Below the pieces are notes generated by a model, which made no database searches, was not told where the DNA came from, and saw nothing but the letters and a program-made list of their open reading frames with translations. From an uncultured Paracoccaceae bacterium (GTDB taxonomy: Bacteria; Pseudomonadota; Alphaproteobacteria; Rhodobacterales; Rhodobacteraceae), in assembly GCA_937907485.1 (NCBI GenBank), contig CALESR010000270.1, forward strand, positions 1 through 64,000: a stretch of 64,000 nt of DNA, read 5' to 3'. Both the position numbers and the translations under genes were made by a program. This document shows positions 45,228-52,045 of the stretch, piece after piece (position 1 is the stretch's first letter; every line of letters begins with the position of its first letter).

Positions 45228-45353
45228 CCGCCATGAAAGCGATTTATCCGTTAGCAATCAATAGCATAATGGCGAAACTCGCCTAGTTTCCTTGGCCATA
45301 CCACACAAGCCGGTATGCAGCCTTGCGCGATTCGGTGCATCTGGTTACTCTAT

Positions 45354-45365
45354 CTTTGTGGGGTA
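45354..45365 (+). repeat. Candidate integrase arm-type site near the left end
   Basis: CTTTGTGGGGTA, identical to 51858-51869 at the other end of the island and positioned 18 bases before the integrase start codon, where binding could also self-regulate the gene. Confidence 0.45.
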
Positions 45366-45383
45366 GTAAGAAGGGCACCAGAC

Positions 45384-46673
45384 ATGCCGAGGATTGCCGA
45401 AGAATTGACCGCGCTGGACGTCAAGCGGCTGGCGCATCCCGGCGGAGCCAACAATGCCCTGTTTGCGGTGGGGGGCGTGCCGGGGCTTCACATGCAGATT
45501 ACCCCAATGGGCGGGCGCACCTGGATATTGCGCGTCAAGGTGGGGATAAAGCGGCGCGATATCGGGCTGGGCGGCTTTCCCGCTGTGACCCTATCGCAGG
45601 CCCGCGACAAGGCCCGCGACGCCCGCGCCAAGATCGAGCAAGGCATTGACCCGGTCGAGGTGCGCAAAGCCGCCAAAGCCGCGCTGATTGCCTCACAGCG
45701 CCGGGGCCTGACCTTTGCGCAGGCGGTCGAGCGCTACCTTGCCGCCAAGATGGAGGCGCACAAGAACGCCAAGCACCGCCAGCAATGGGCCAACACGCTG
45801 GCCACCTATGCCACCCCGGAACTGGGCGCGCTTCTGGTGCAGGATATCCAAACGCAGGACATTCTGCGCGCGTTGCAGCCGATCTGGGTCGACAAGACCG
45901 AAACCGCCAGCCGGGTTCGCGGGCGCATCGAGGCGGTCCTGTCATGGGCAACCGTGGCCGGGCACCGGACGGGCGACAACCCAGCGCGCTGGTCTGGCAA
46001 CCTGAAAGAACTGTTGCCCGTGCCGTCCAAGGTCGCCAAGGAAGGCCACCATCCCGCCGTCACGATTGACGAAGCGCCGCGCTGGTTTGCCGCCTTGCAG
46101 GGCCGCGACGGGTTCGGGGCGCGGGCGCTGGAGTTTGCCGCGTTGACCGCGACTCGGTCCAAGGAAGTGCGCGGCGCGCCTTGGGATGAGATCGATCTGG
46201 ACAAGGGGCTGTGGATAGTCCCCGCTGTGCGGATGAAAGGGGGCAAGGAACACCGCGTCCCCCTGTCCCCGCGCGCGCTGTCGTTGCTGCGCGCGCTGCC
46301 CCGGATCGAGGGCAACCCGCTGGTGTTTCCGGCGGCGCGCGGCGGGCAACTGTCCGACATGACCCTGTCGGCCACCATGAAGCGGATGCACGAGGCCGAG
46401 GTGGCCGAGGGCGGCGCGGGTTACCTTGACCGCACGTCCAAGCGCCCCGCCGTGCCGCATGGCCTGCGCAGCACCTTCCGCGACTGGGTGGCCGAGCGGA
46501 CGCAATACCCCGGCGACATGGCCGAGGTCGCGCTGGCGCACAAAATCAGCAACGCCGTTGAGGCCAGCTATCGGCGCGGCGACATGATCGAAAAGCGCCG
46601 CCGGATGATGGCGGATTGGGCGGATTATCTGGGCGGCACGGCGAAGGCCGGGCAGGTTGTGAGGATCGGGTGA
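45384..46673 (+). CDS. int: Tyrosine-family integrase (P4-type)
   Basis: 429-residue site-specific recombinase that inserts and excises the island. The N-terminal DUF4102-type arm-binding domain (about 1-90) includes LHMQITPMGGRTWILRVKV and the IGLGGFPAVTLSQARDKAR phrase typical of P4-like integrases. The catalytic domain carries Arg258 (TATRSKEVRG), His359-x-x-Arg362 (PHGLRSTFRDW) and nucleophile Tyr396 (VEASYRRGD), so it should be active. Start 45384 has AAGGG nine bases upstream. Located about 155 bases inside attL. Its stop overlaps the next start (TGATG). Confidence 0.95.
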   Translation: MPRIAEELTALDVKRLAHPGGANNALFAVGGVPGLHMQITPMGGRTWILRVKVGIKRRDIGLGGFPAVTLSQARDKARDARAKIEQGIDPVEVRKAAKAALIASQRRGLTFAQAVERYLAAKMEAHKNAKHRQQWANTLATYATPELGALLVQDIQTQDILRALQPIWVDKTETASRVRGRIEAVLSWATVAGHRTGDNPARWSGNLKELLPVPSKVAKEGHHPAVTIDEAPRWFAALQGRDGFGARALEFAALTATRSKEVRGAPWDEIDLDKGLWIVPAVRMKGGKEHRVPLSPRALSLLRALPRIEGNPLVFPAARGGQLSDMTLSATMKRMHEAEVAEGGAGYLDRTSKRPAVPHGLRSTFRDWVAERTQYPGDMAEVALAHKISNAVEASYRRGDMIEKRRRMMADWADYLGGTAKAGQVVRIG

Positions 46674-47575
46674 TGTGGTGTCCAGAAGGCTACGTTTCTT
46701 GGAATGATGTGGTGAATGAAGTCTTCGAGTTGGCCGAGAAGATTTTGTGCGAAGTCAGTGCCTCGAAATCGCTTGTAGCTTATGAAGACGGACCGACAAC
46801 TCCCCGTCATATTCACTCAGCAAGTTACTATCTTATTCGTGGCGGGTTTGCTGAAGACTATGCAGAGGCGGATTTCATTGTAGGGCTAACGGCAACATAC
46901 CTCTTGAGTCATTTTCTTGAGCACTTTCCGCCACTACTAGCCAATATCGCTGGTCCAATCATTCAAGCAAGTCCAGAAGTCTTTCTTCACAAGGATCGCC
47001 TCGACCTCTGCACATATTCTTGGCCAATAAGAAGTGACCCACAATTTCAGGCGCTGTTCACTTATGCAAAGGAAGGGCGAATCTCAACGAAGACACTTCT
47101 TGATCGATTCGCGTTCATCGATCCGATTTCAGGGCAAATTTGTCGCAAGAATGGTGACATAAACTTTCTCGCTAACTTCACCTCAATGGATGAAATGGAT
47201 GCTTACAGACTTGCTGAGTTTGTCCGCAATGTGTCCGAATCCGTCGTCTGCTGGCCTGCATTTCCCGATTCAAATGATATACGAGACTTTCTAGACGGTC
47301 TTGGCTGGGACGAAAAAATCTCGGCGAAGCTAAATGACGTTCTTGGAGGCGAAACCGATTCCCCTACGACAGGCGAAAAACTGATGAGAGGAAGGCCTGA
47401 CAAGAAGGCCGCTGCTGCTAAGGTCTACTTTGATATCTTTCCAGATGGGCATGAAGCCTGCGGCAAGACATGGAAGCAAGCCCTTCAAGAAGTTGAAAGT
47501 CGCCTAGGAAGGTCAGTATCGGAAGTCACCCTCAAAAGGGGCGTTGGTCAATTACGGGGACGAGCACCTCAATAA
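46673..47575 (+). CDS. AT-rich island cargo protein of unknown function
   Basis: 300 residues starting in a TGATG overlap with the integrase stop. By eye the base composition is markedly richer in A and T than every neighbour and the codon choice differs, a sign of separate origin. The protein is acidic and soluble with several aromatic-rich helices and no signal peptide. The last 60 residues, after GRPDKKAAAAKVYFDIFPDG, look like a helix-turn-helix tail (TWKQALQEVESRLGRSVSEV) seen at the ends of island-borne proteins. I recognise no catalytic motif. Its place right behind the integrase is a common spot for phage-defence cargo, but that is only a guess. Confidence 0.75.
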   Translation: MWCPEGYVSWNDVVNEVFELAEKILCEVSASKSLVAYEDGPTTPRHIHSASYYLIRGGFAEDYAEADFIVGLTATYLLSHFLEHFPPLLANIAGPIIQASPEVFLHKDRLDLCTYSWPIRSDPQFQALFTYAKEGRISTKTLLDRFAFIDPISGQICRKNGDINFLANFTSMDEMDAYRLAEFVRNVSESVVCWPAFPDSNDIRDFLDGLGWDEKISAKLNDVLGGETDSPTTGEKLMRGRPDKKAAAAKVYFDIFPDGHEACGKTWKQALQEVESRLGRSVSEVTLKRGVGQLRGRAPQ

Positions 47576-47675
47576 TCGCAAAAACCATTTTGAACTTTGC
47601 GAGATTTCTGAGTAGCTGCCGCTACGTGTCGGATTGGGCCACGATGCGATCCATGGCAACCGCATGGAGTAGCAA

Positions 47676-47864
47676 ATGCCTGCAACCTATCTCACTGACC
47701 GCCAGCTTGGCGCCCGCTGGGGCGTTCACCATCTGACCATCCGTCGCTGGCAACGCACCGATCCCGAATTTCCCCGCCCGGTGAAACTGACACCCGGCTG
47801 CACCCGCTGGAAACTGTCGGAAATCGAGGCTTGGGAAGCGTCCAAAGCCCAAACCGCCGCATAA
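47676..47864 (+). CDS. AlpA-like excisionase/transcriptional regulator
   Basis: 62-residue winged helix-turn-helix protein: YLTDRQLGARWGVHHLTIRR followed by WQRTDPEFPRPVKLTPGCTR and WKLSEIEAWEASK, the classical AlpA/MerR-like layout. In P4-like islands AlpA activates integrase expression or acts as excisionase. GAG lies five bases ahead of the ATG. A hairpin follows the stop. Confidence 0.85.
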   Translation: MPATYLTDRQLGARWGVHHLTIRRWQRTDPEFPRPVKLTPGCTRWKLSEIEAWEASKAQTAA

Positions 47865-47903
47865 ACGAAACCGCCACCCGGCGGGGCGGCGGCGCATTCG
47901 TTT
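47863..47903 (+). terminator. Possible terminator after the AlpA-like gene
   Basis: An outer 7-base inverted repeat (AAACGAA with TTCGTTT) encloses a GC hairpin CCGCC-ACCC-GGCGG and is followed by one more T. The stem starts within the stop codon. Shape is consistent with a rho-independent terminator, but the T-run is short. Confidence 0.4.
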
Positions 47904-47970
47904 TGGGGCATTTGGACTGCCTGAACAATAGCACCACCCTGCCTTGGCATCAATGCTCAAGGTATTGAAC

Positions 47971-48261
47971 ATGACCAAACAAGACCACTGGTTTTCCAAC
48001 CCCACTCAGGTGTTCTGGTGTTGCAAAGCCCTGATCGATGGCCGCTGGATTTCCCACAAGACGGAAATTCGCGAGGTGAACGGATGGCGCCTTGGCGCAA
48101 TCATCCACAATCTGAAATCCAGATACCGCTGGCCGATTGAGGTCGAGTATCGCGGCCCCGAGTGCATCGCCTATTACCGGCTGCGCCCCGGCACCGAGAT
48201 TGCCCGCCTCAAATTCCCGCCCAGCGCCGCCGGGCTTGCGGGCGAGGTATCGGGATGCTGA
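47971..48261 (+). CDS. Small island protein, unknown function
   Basis: 96 residues from ATG 47971; in-frame alternatives at 47953 (ATG) and 47944 (TTG). Basic, soluble, with WFSNPTQVFWCCKALIDGR and NGWRLGAIIHNLKSRYRWPI suggesting a small alpha/beta or DNA-binding fold, as in helix-turn-helix proteins placed before replication genes in islands. No confident family. Its stop overlaps the start of the next short gene. Confidence 0.6.
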   Translation: MTKQDHWFSNPTQVFWCCKALIDGRWISHKTEIREVNGWRLGAIIHNLKSRYRWPIEVEYRGPECIAYYRLRPGTEIARLKFPPSAAGLAGEVSGC

Positions 48262-48362
48262 CCCTGTTGCTCAAGCTGGGGTTTCGCCCCGTTGTCGCGT
48301 CATTGTTGGCCCTTGCCTTCTATACGGTGCTACTCTTGCTCATCTGGTGGGTGATGCCATGA
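48255..48362 (+). CDS. 35-residue single-helix membrane peptide
   Basis: A very short gene: the protein is mostly one hydrophobic segment (ASLLALAFYTVLLLLIWWVM) preceded by a basic N-terminus. It is supported by overlaps with both neighbours: its ATG lies within the end of the preceding gene and its TGA overlaps the primase start as ATGA. Function unknown; translational coupling alone could explain its retention. Confidence 0.5.
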   Translation: MLTLLLKLGFRPVVASLLALAFYTVLLLLIWWVMP

Positions 48363-49471
48363 GCACTCGCGCCCGGCGCCATGATGACGTGCTTCCCGAT
48401 GATTTCCGCAATCAGCTTGCCCGCCTTGCGCGGGCGGGCTTCCCCCTCTTGCCGCTTGGCGGTGGCACCGATGGCAAGGCCCCGCTGGTGAGGGCATGGG
48501 CTGGCCCTGTGTTGCCTTTGGCGCACGTTCTGGCCCCGCTGCACCGATCTGGGGCGCAGGTCTATGGCATCCGGCTGGACGGGCTGGCGGTGATCGATTG
48601 CGACGACGACGACCCCGCGCTTGTTGATGCGATGGAGGCACGTTTCGGCCCGTCCCCGGTGCATGTGAAAACCCCACGCGGGCGCCACCTGTATTATCGG
48701 GCTAGTCGCGCCGAGACGGCGCCAAACCTGCGCGCCGAGGGATTGCCGGTCGATATCAAGACCGGGGCGCGGTCCTATGTCGTGGGGCCGCTGTCTCTCA
48801 GGCCCGATGGAGGCGCCTATGTGGCCGCCAAGGGCGTGCTGGGCATCGATGCCTTGCCAACCCTGCGCGCGCCTCTCAGGCCCGCCCCAGAGGCGCCGGG
48901 CAGGGCACTGTTAATCGGTGAACGCCATGTGAGGCTGGTCAAGGAGGCGGTCGCAATGGTCGAGTTTGTGGACAGCGCCGAGGAACTGGCCGCCAACCTT
49001 GCGGCGGTTCGGGATGACCTTTGCCAAGATGCCGAGAACTTCCCGGATAGTGAGGTGGTCGCCATATCGGGCTGGGCTTGGACGGTGAGACTTGAAAACC
49101 GGGTTTACCGGGGTCGCCAGAGCGCCTTTTCGGTTCAACGGCTGGCCTTGGACGCGCTGCGCCGATGGGAGAACGGCACCGACGCGCTAGCGATGTATGT
49201 GATGCTGGTCGACCTGCATGGGCATATCCCCGGCAAGCGGTTCGCGCTGGACTTCAAGGCCATGCGGGCGTCCGACCTGACCCGGCTTTCCGTTCCCCGC
49301 CTGCGCGCGGGGCGGCGCACCTTGCAAGCTGTGGGGCTGCTGAGGCTGATGGGCAACCATCGCGCGGGCGCGGTTCACCAGACCTTTGCCTTGGGCAGGC
49401 CTTGCGCCCCTGACGCCGACCCGGACCGCATCGTTCATATTGGCAAACCCGCCCACAAAGGGCAAAGTTGA
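48359..49471 (+). CDS. Primase-polymerase (Prim-Pol) domain protein
   Basis: 370 residues. The N-terminal half (about 10-190) matches bifunctional DNA primase/polymerases of plasmids and islands: RAGFPLLPLGGGTDGKAPLV, IRLDGLAVIDCDDDDPALVD with the metal-binding acidic cluster, VHVKTPRGRHLYYR with catalytic His, and a later GARSYVVGPLSLRPDG. The C-terminal half is not a helicase domain. Probably primes replication of the excised element using host helicase. Starts in an ATGA overlap with the small membrane peptide. Confidence 0.8.
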   Translation: MSTRARRHDDVLPDDFRNQLARLARAGFPLLPLGGGTDGKAPLVRAWAGPVLPLAHVLAPLHRSGAQVYGIRLDGLAVIDCDDDDPALVDAMEARFGPSPVHVKTPRGRHLYYRASRAETAPNLRAEGLPVDIKTGARSYVVGPLSLRPDGGAYVAAKGVLGIDALPTLRAPLRPAPEAPGRALLIGERHVRLVKEAVAMVEFVDSAEELAANLAAVRDDLCQDAENFPDSEVVAISGWAWTVRLENRVYRGRQSAFSVQRLALDALRRWENGTDALAMYVMLVDLHGHIPGKRFALDFKAMRASDLTRLSVPRLRAGRRTLQAVGLLRLMGNHRAGAVHQTFALGRPCAPDADPDRIVHIGKPAHKGQS

Positions 49472-49544
49472 CAGGTCACCCGCGAACCGATGCCAAGCCG
49501 CGCCGCTGGTGGCCGGGGTGGATTTGAACCCAAGGACGCAGTCC

Positions 49545-50348
49545 ATGAGAGCATTTGTTGTCGCGCTAGCCCTCGCCCTCGCCCCGGTGCCCGGCGTGGC
49601 GCAGGATTTTGAGGCCGGCTTGGCCGCCTTTGTGAATAGCGACTATGCGACAGCCCTGAATGAATGGAGGCCTTTGGCCGAGCAGGGCAACGCTCTGGCG
49701 CAATTCTCCCTTGGCTTCATGTATCACCAAGGCCAAGGCGTGCTGCAGGACCCTGCAGAAGCCGTGCGCTGGACTCGCGCCGCTGCAGAGCAGGGGCATG
49801 CAGGAGCGCAAGCCAATCTCGGCCTCATGTATCGCCTAGGCCAAGGCGTGCCGCAGGACTTTACAGAGGCCGCGCGCTGGTATCGCGCTGCCGCAGAGCA
49901 AGGCCACGCTGTGGCACAATTAGACCTTGGAGACATCTATCACTATGGCAACGGCGTGCCGCAGGACCATGTCGAGGCCGTGCGCTGGTATCGGCTGGCC
50001 GCCGAGCAGGGCAACGCCGGGGCGCAAGCCAACCTCGGCGAGATGTATAGCATGGGCGTCGGCGTACTGCGGGACTATGCCGAGGCCGCACGCTGGAATC
50101 GTGCCGCCGCCGAGCAGGGAAATTCCTTCGCGCAAATGAATCTGGGCGCCATGTATGCCGAAGGCTACGGTATGCCACAGGACTATGTTACGGCACATAT
50201 GTGGCTAAACATCGTCGCTAGCACAGGATATCGACCTGCCGTCGCGGCCCGCGAAACTGTTGCCCGCAGAATGACCCTCACTGACATATCCGAGGCGCAG
50301 CGCCGGGCGCGGGTTTGTATGGCGTCCAATTATCAAGATTGCGACTGA
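49545..50348 (+). CDS. Exported Sel1-repeat protein
   Basis: 267 residues with a signal peptide (FVVALALALAPVPGVAQ) and about five to six tandem Sel1-like repeats of 36 residues, each ending in LGxMYxxGxGVxQDxxEA and starting RWxRAAAEQGHA; the central ones run from about residue 45 to 230. Such repeats make alpha-solenoid scaffolds for protein contacts in the periplasm or at the surface. AAGGA lies nine bases before the ATG. Its link to the island's biology is not evident; likely cargo. Confidence 0.88.
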   Translation: MRAFVVALALALAPVPGVAQDFEAGLAAFVNSDYATALNEWRPLAEQGNALAQFSLGFMYHQGQGVLQDPAEAVRWTRAAAEQGHAGAQANLGLMYRLGQGVPQDFTEAARWYRAAAEQGHAVAQLDLGDIYHYGNGVPQDHVEAVRWYRLAAEQGNAGAQANLGEMYSMGVGVLRDYAEAARWNRAAAEQGNSFAQMNLGAMYAEGYGMPQDYVTAHMWLNIVASTGYRPAVAARETVARRMTLTDISEAQRRARVCMASNYQDCD

Positions 50349-50451
50349 ATGCCGAATGAAGGGCGCAGGGGCGTGGGGAAAGCAGGGGGGAGGGCTAAGA
50401 TTACATATGACGCCTGAAATCACACCTACAAACCCGCAAGAGGCCTGCCCG

Positions 50452-51039
50452 ATGCCCGATAGCCCCGCACCCGCCAAGGCCCCGCCTGACCGCATAGACC
50501 GCACCCTCAAGGCCATACGCGACCATGAAACAGCGCCGAGCATGCAACTGTCCATGAGGGACGGCGCGTTGAACATCGGCTATGAATGCGACGACCTGCA
50601 AACCGCGATGCTCTTGCAGATGGCCGACTTGGGCACCGCTGACCGCGACGTTTACGCGGGCCTGACCGGGCAGATAGCCTGCTTGGGCGCGCATGGGCGC
50701 AGTGTGGACAATACCGCGTCCAATTTCGTCATGGGCGTTGTTCGATGCGTGAAGCCGCGCGACGAACTGGAGGCCCTGCTGGCGACGCAGATGGGCGCTA
50801 TTCACGCCGCCAGCATGATGATGGCGCGCAAACTCAATCTGGTGACGACCATCCCGCAACAGGACAGCGCCGAGCGCGCCCTGAACAAGCTGACCCGGAC
50901 CTTTGCCATGCAGATGGAGGCCCTGAAACGCTATCGCACTGGCGGGCACCAGAAGGTCACGGTCGAGCATGTAACGGTGCAAGCTGGCGGGCAGGCCATT
51001 GTGGGCGCCGTCCAGACGGGGGGCGGGGAGCGCCCATGA
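50452..51039 (+). CDS. Conserved island protein, unknown function
   Basis: 195 residues from ATG 50452, which has AGAGG eight bases upstream; an in-frame ATG at 50407 would add 15 residues. Mainly helical. The C-terminus EALKRYRTGGHQKVTVEHVT then GGQAIVG is a recurring tail in alphaproteobacterial phage and island proteins that occurs beside genes like the next one. A small terminase-like or packaging role has been my guess but I see no decisive motif. Overlaps the next gene by ATGA. Confidence 0.65.
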   Translation: MPDSPAPAKAPPDRIDRTLKAIRDHETAPSMQLSMRDGALNIGYECDDLQTAMLLQMADLGTADRDVYAGLTGQIACLGAHGRSVDNTASNFVMGVVRCVKPRDELEALLATQMGAIHAASMMMARKLNLVTTIPQQDSAERALNKLTRTFAMQMEALKRYRTGGHQKVTVEHVTVQAGGQAIVGAVQTGGGERP

Positions 51040-51329
51040 AATCCGACGACAACCCCATGCGCCCCGTTAAAGACCCCGCCCAGCGCCTCGCCAAAGCCCC
51101 CCGTTGCCGCGCCATGGCCAAGACAACCCGGCACCGCTGCCAAGGCCCCGCTGTGACGGGCTGGCAAGTCTGCCGGATGCACGGCGCAGGCGGCGGCGCC
51201 CCCTCTGGCCCGGCGAATGGCCGCTGGCGTCATGGGGAAAGGTCTAGGTCCGTTGAGGCCATGCGCCGCGAGATTGCCGATCTGGTGGTCGAGGCGCGCA
51301 AGGCCGCGCTGGCGTTGGGGGCGTGTTGA
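51036..51329 (+). CDS. Small Cys/His protein with HGG-type motif
   Basis: 97 residues. Contains RCRAMAKTTRHRCQGPA, then CRMHGAGGGAPSGPANG and RWRHGE, a zinc-finger-like arrangement (Cys, Cys, Cys, His) characteristic of short phage and island proteins. The basic N-terminus suggests nucleic-acid binding. Coupled to the upstream gene by ATGA; the two are probably partners. Function not established. Confidence 0.7.
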   Translation: MKSDDNPMRPVKDPAQRLAKAPRCRAMAKTTRHRCQGPAVTGWQVCRMHGAGGGAPSGPANGRWRHGERSRSVEAMRREIADLVVEARKAALALGAC

Positions 51330-51386
51330 AAGCTAGTCTGCGCTGGCGTTGATGCTGGTGGCACTCAAGTGGCCTCGAATTGAGGA

Positions 51387-51719
51387 CTACTCCAAGCGCA
51401 TTCCACACCGATCTCGGATGAGCGCGGCGAAAAGCTCAGTCGTTTCGTTTGGCCACTCATGGCCAGTGCGTTCGCTTGTCTGGTTCATGTTGAGAACGGC
51501 TTCAAGATCGGTAGAGGGTAGCCGTGACAGCGCTTCGTCTAGCATGGCCTCCAGCGCAAGCATGCGTCGCAGGTCTGGCATTCGCTCATTGGACGTTGCC
51601 TCTCTCGCGAAGCGTTCGACAATGAGGCAATCGGTTCGCTGCCATGTTTGAGCGAGTGCTGGCAAAGCCAAGCAGGCAAGTGAAGCGACGAAGGGAACGG
51701 CAAAGGTCAGTCTGCGCAA
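51387..51719 (-). CDS. Small exported protein, unknown function
   Basis: 110 residues with a clear signal peptide (FAVPFVASLACLALPALAQ) and a short helical mature part with two cysteines. It is the only gene on the minus strand within the island and lies at its right end, close to the attachment site, a usual place for cargo. No family recognised. Composition resembles the host's rather than the AT-rich gene. Confidence 0.6.
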   Translation of the reverse strand: MRRLTFAVPFVASLACLALPALAQTWQRTDCLIVERFAREATSNERMPDLRRMLALEAMLDEALSRLPSTDLEAVLNMNQTSERTGHEWPNETTELFAALIRDRCGMRLE

Positions 51720-51848
51720 AGTTGCCCCCTAATTCTGGCGTTGCGGCCTATGGCTGCACTCGCGTGCCCGCCCACGATGCCTCTGACTTGCTAACGCAAA
51801 CTCTCTAGTGGCGCCTAGACGCAACTTTCCCGCCAAGCGTTTTTCCAA

Positions 51849-51869
51849 TGTGGGGTTCTTTGTGGGGTA
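51849..51869 (+). repeat. Candidate integrase arm-type sites near the right end
   Basis: Two copies of TGTGGGGT lie nine bases apart, the second within CTTTGTGGGGTA. The 12-base string recurs exactly at 45354-45365 just ahead of the integrase gene, and a one-mismatch inverted copy lies at 45299-45307. Repeats of this sort near both ends of an integrated element are typical of integrase arm sites. Confidence 0.5.
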
Positions 51870-51909
51870 TTCTTACATAAATCTATAATTAGTCAACGAA
51901 ATCAACGAT

Positions 51910-51927
51910 ATATGGCGGATGGGGTGG
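51910..51927 (+). repeat. Right attachment-site core (attR)
   Basis: Same 18 bases as 45210-45227. It covers the tRNA-Ser 3' acceptor strand, discriminator, CCA and three downstream bases, so the tRNA gene stays intact after integration. Confidence 0.88.
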
Positions 51928-52002
51928 GATTCGAACCCACGGTGGGGTTTCCCCCACGCTGGTTTTCAAGACCAGAGCCTTAAGCCACTCGGCCACCCAT
52001 CC
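51913..52002 (-). tRNA. tRNA-Ser (anticodon UGA)
   Basis: Read on the minus strand: acceptor GGATGGG pairs with CCCATCC followed by discriminator G and encoded CCA; D-arm GGCCGAGTGGCTTAAGGC; anticodon stem-loop CTGGTCTTGAAAACCAG with TGA; a long class II variable arm (GTGGGGGAAACCCCAC); and T-arm GTGGGTTCGAATCCCAC. The long variable arm and UGA anticodon identify a serine tRNA. Target of the neighbouring island. Confidence 0.96.
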
Positions 52003-52045
52003 GGCCCTGTGGTCATAGCCGCGCGCGCGAGGGGCTGCAAGGCGG

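Larger units (their letters stand above)
45210..51927. mobile_element. Integrative island in the 3' end of tRNA-Ser(UGA)
   Basis: Bounded by identical 18-base direct repeats (45210-45227 and 51910-51927); the right copy is the 3' end of tRNA-Ser plus three flanking bases. A tyrosine integrase lies at the left end, and repeats resembling arm-type integrase sites occur near both ends. Contents: integrase, an AT-rich gene of unknown function, AlpA-like regulator, small hypothetical protein, one-helix membrane peptide, primase-polymerase, Sel1-repeat protein, two coupled phage-island-like genes and an exported small protein. No capsid, tail or conjugation genes, so a phage satellite or small genomic island is the best description. 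Confidence 0.82.

Noticed and set aside
47576..47675. Possible toxin-antitoxin or small RNA between the AT-rich gene and alpA
   Set aside because: Only 100 bases, no open frame with a ribosome site and no stable hairpin seen.
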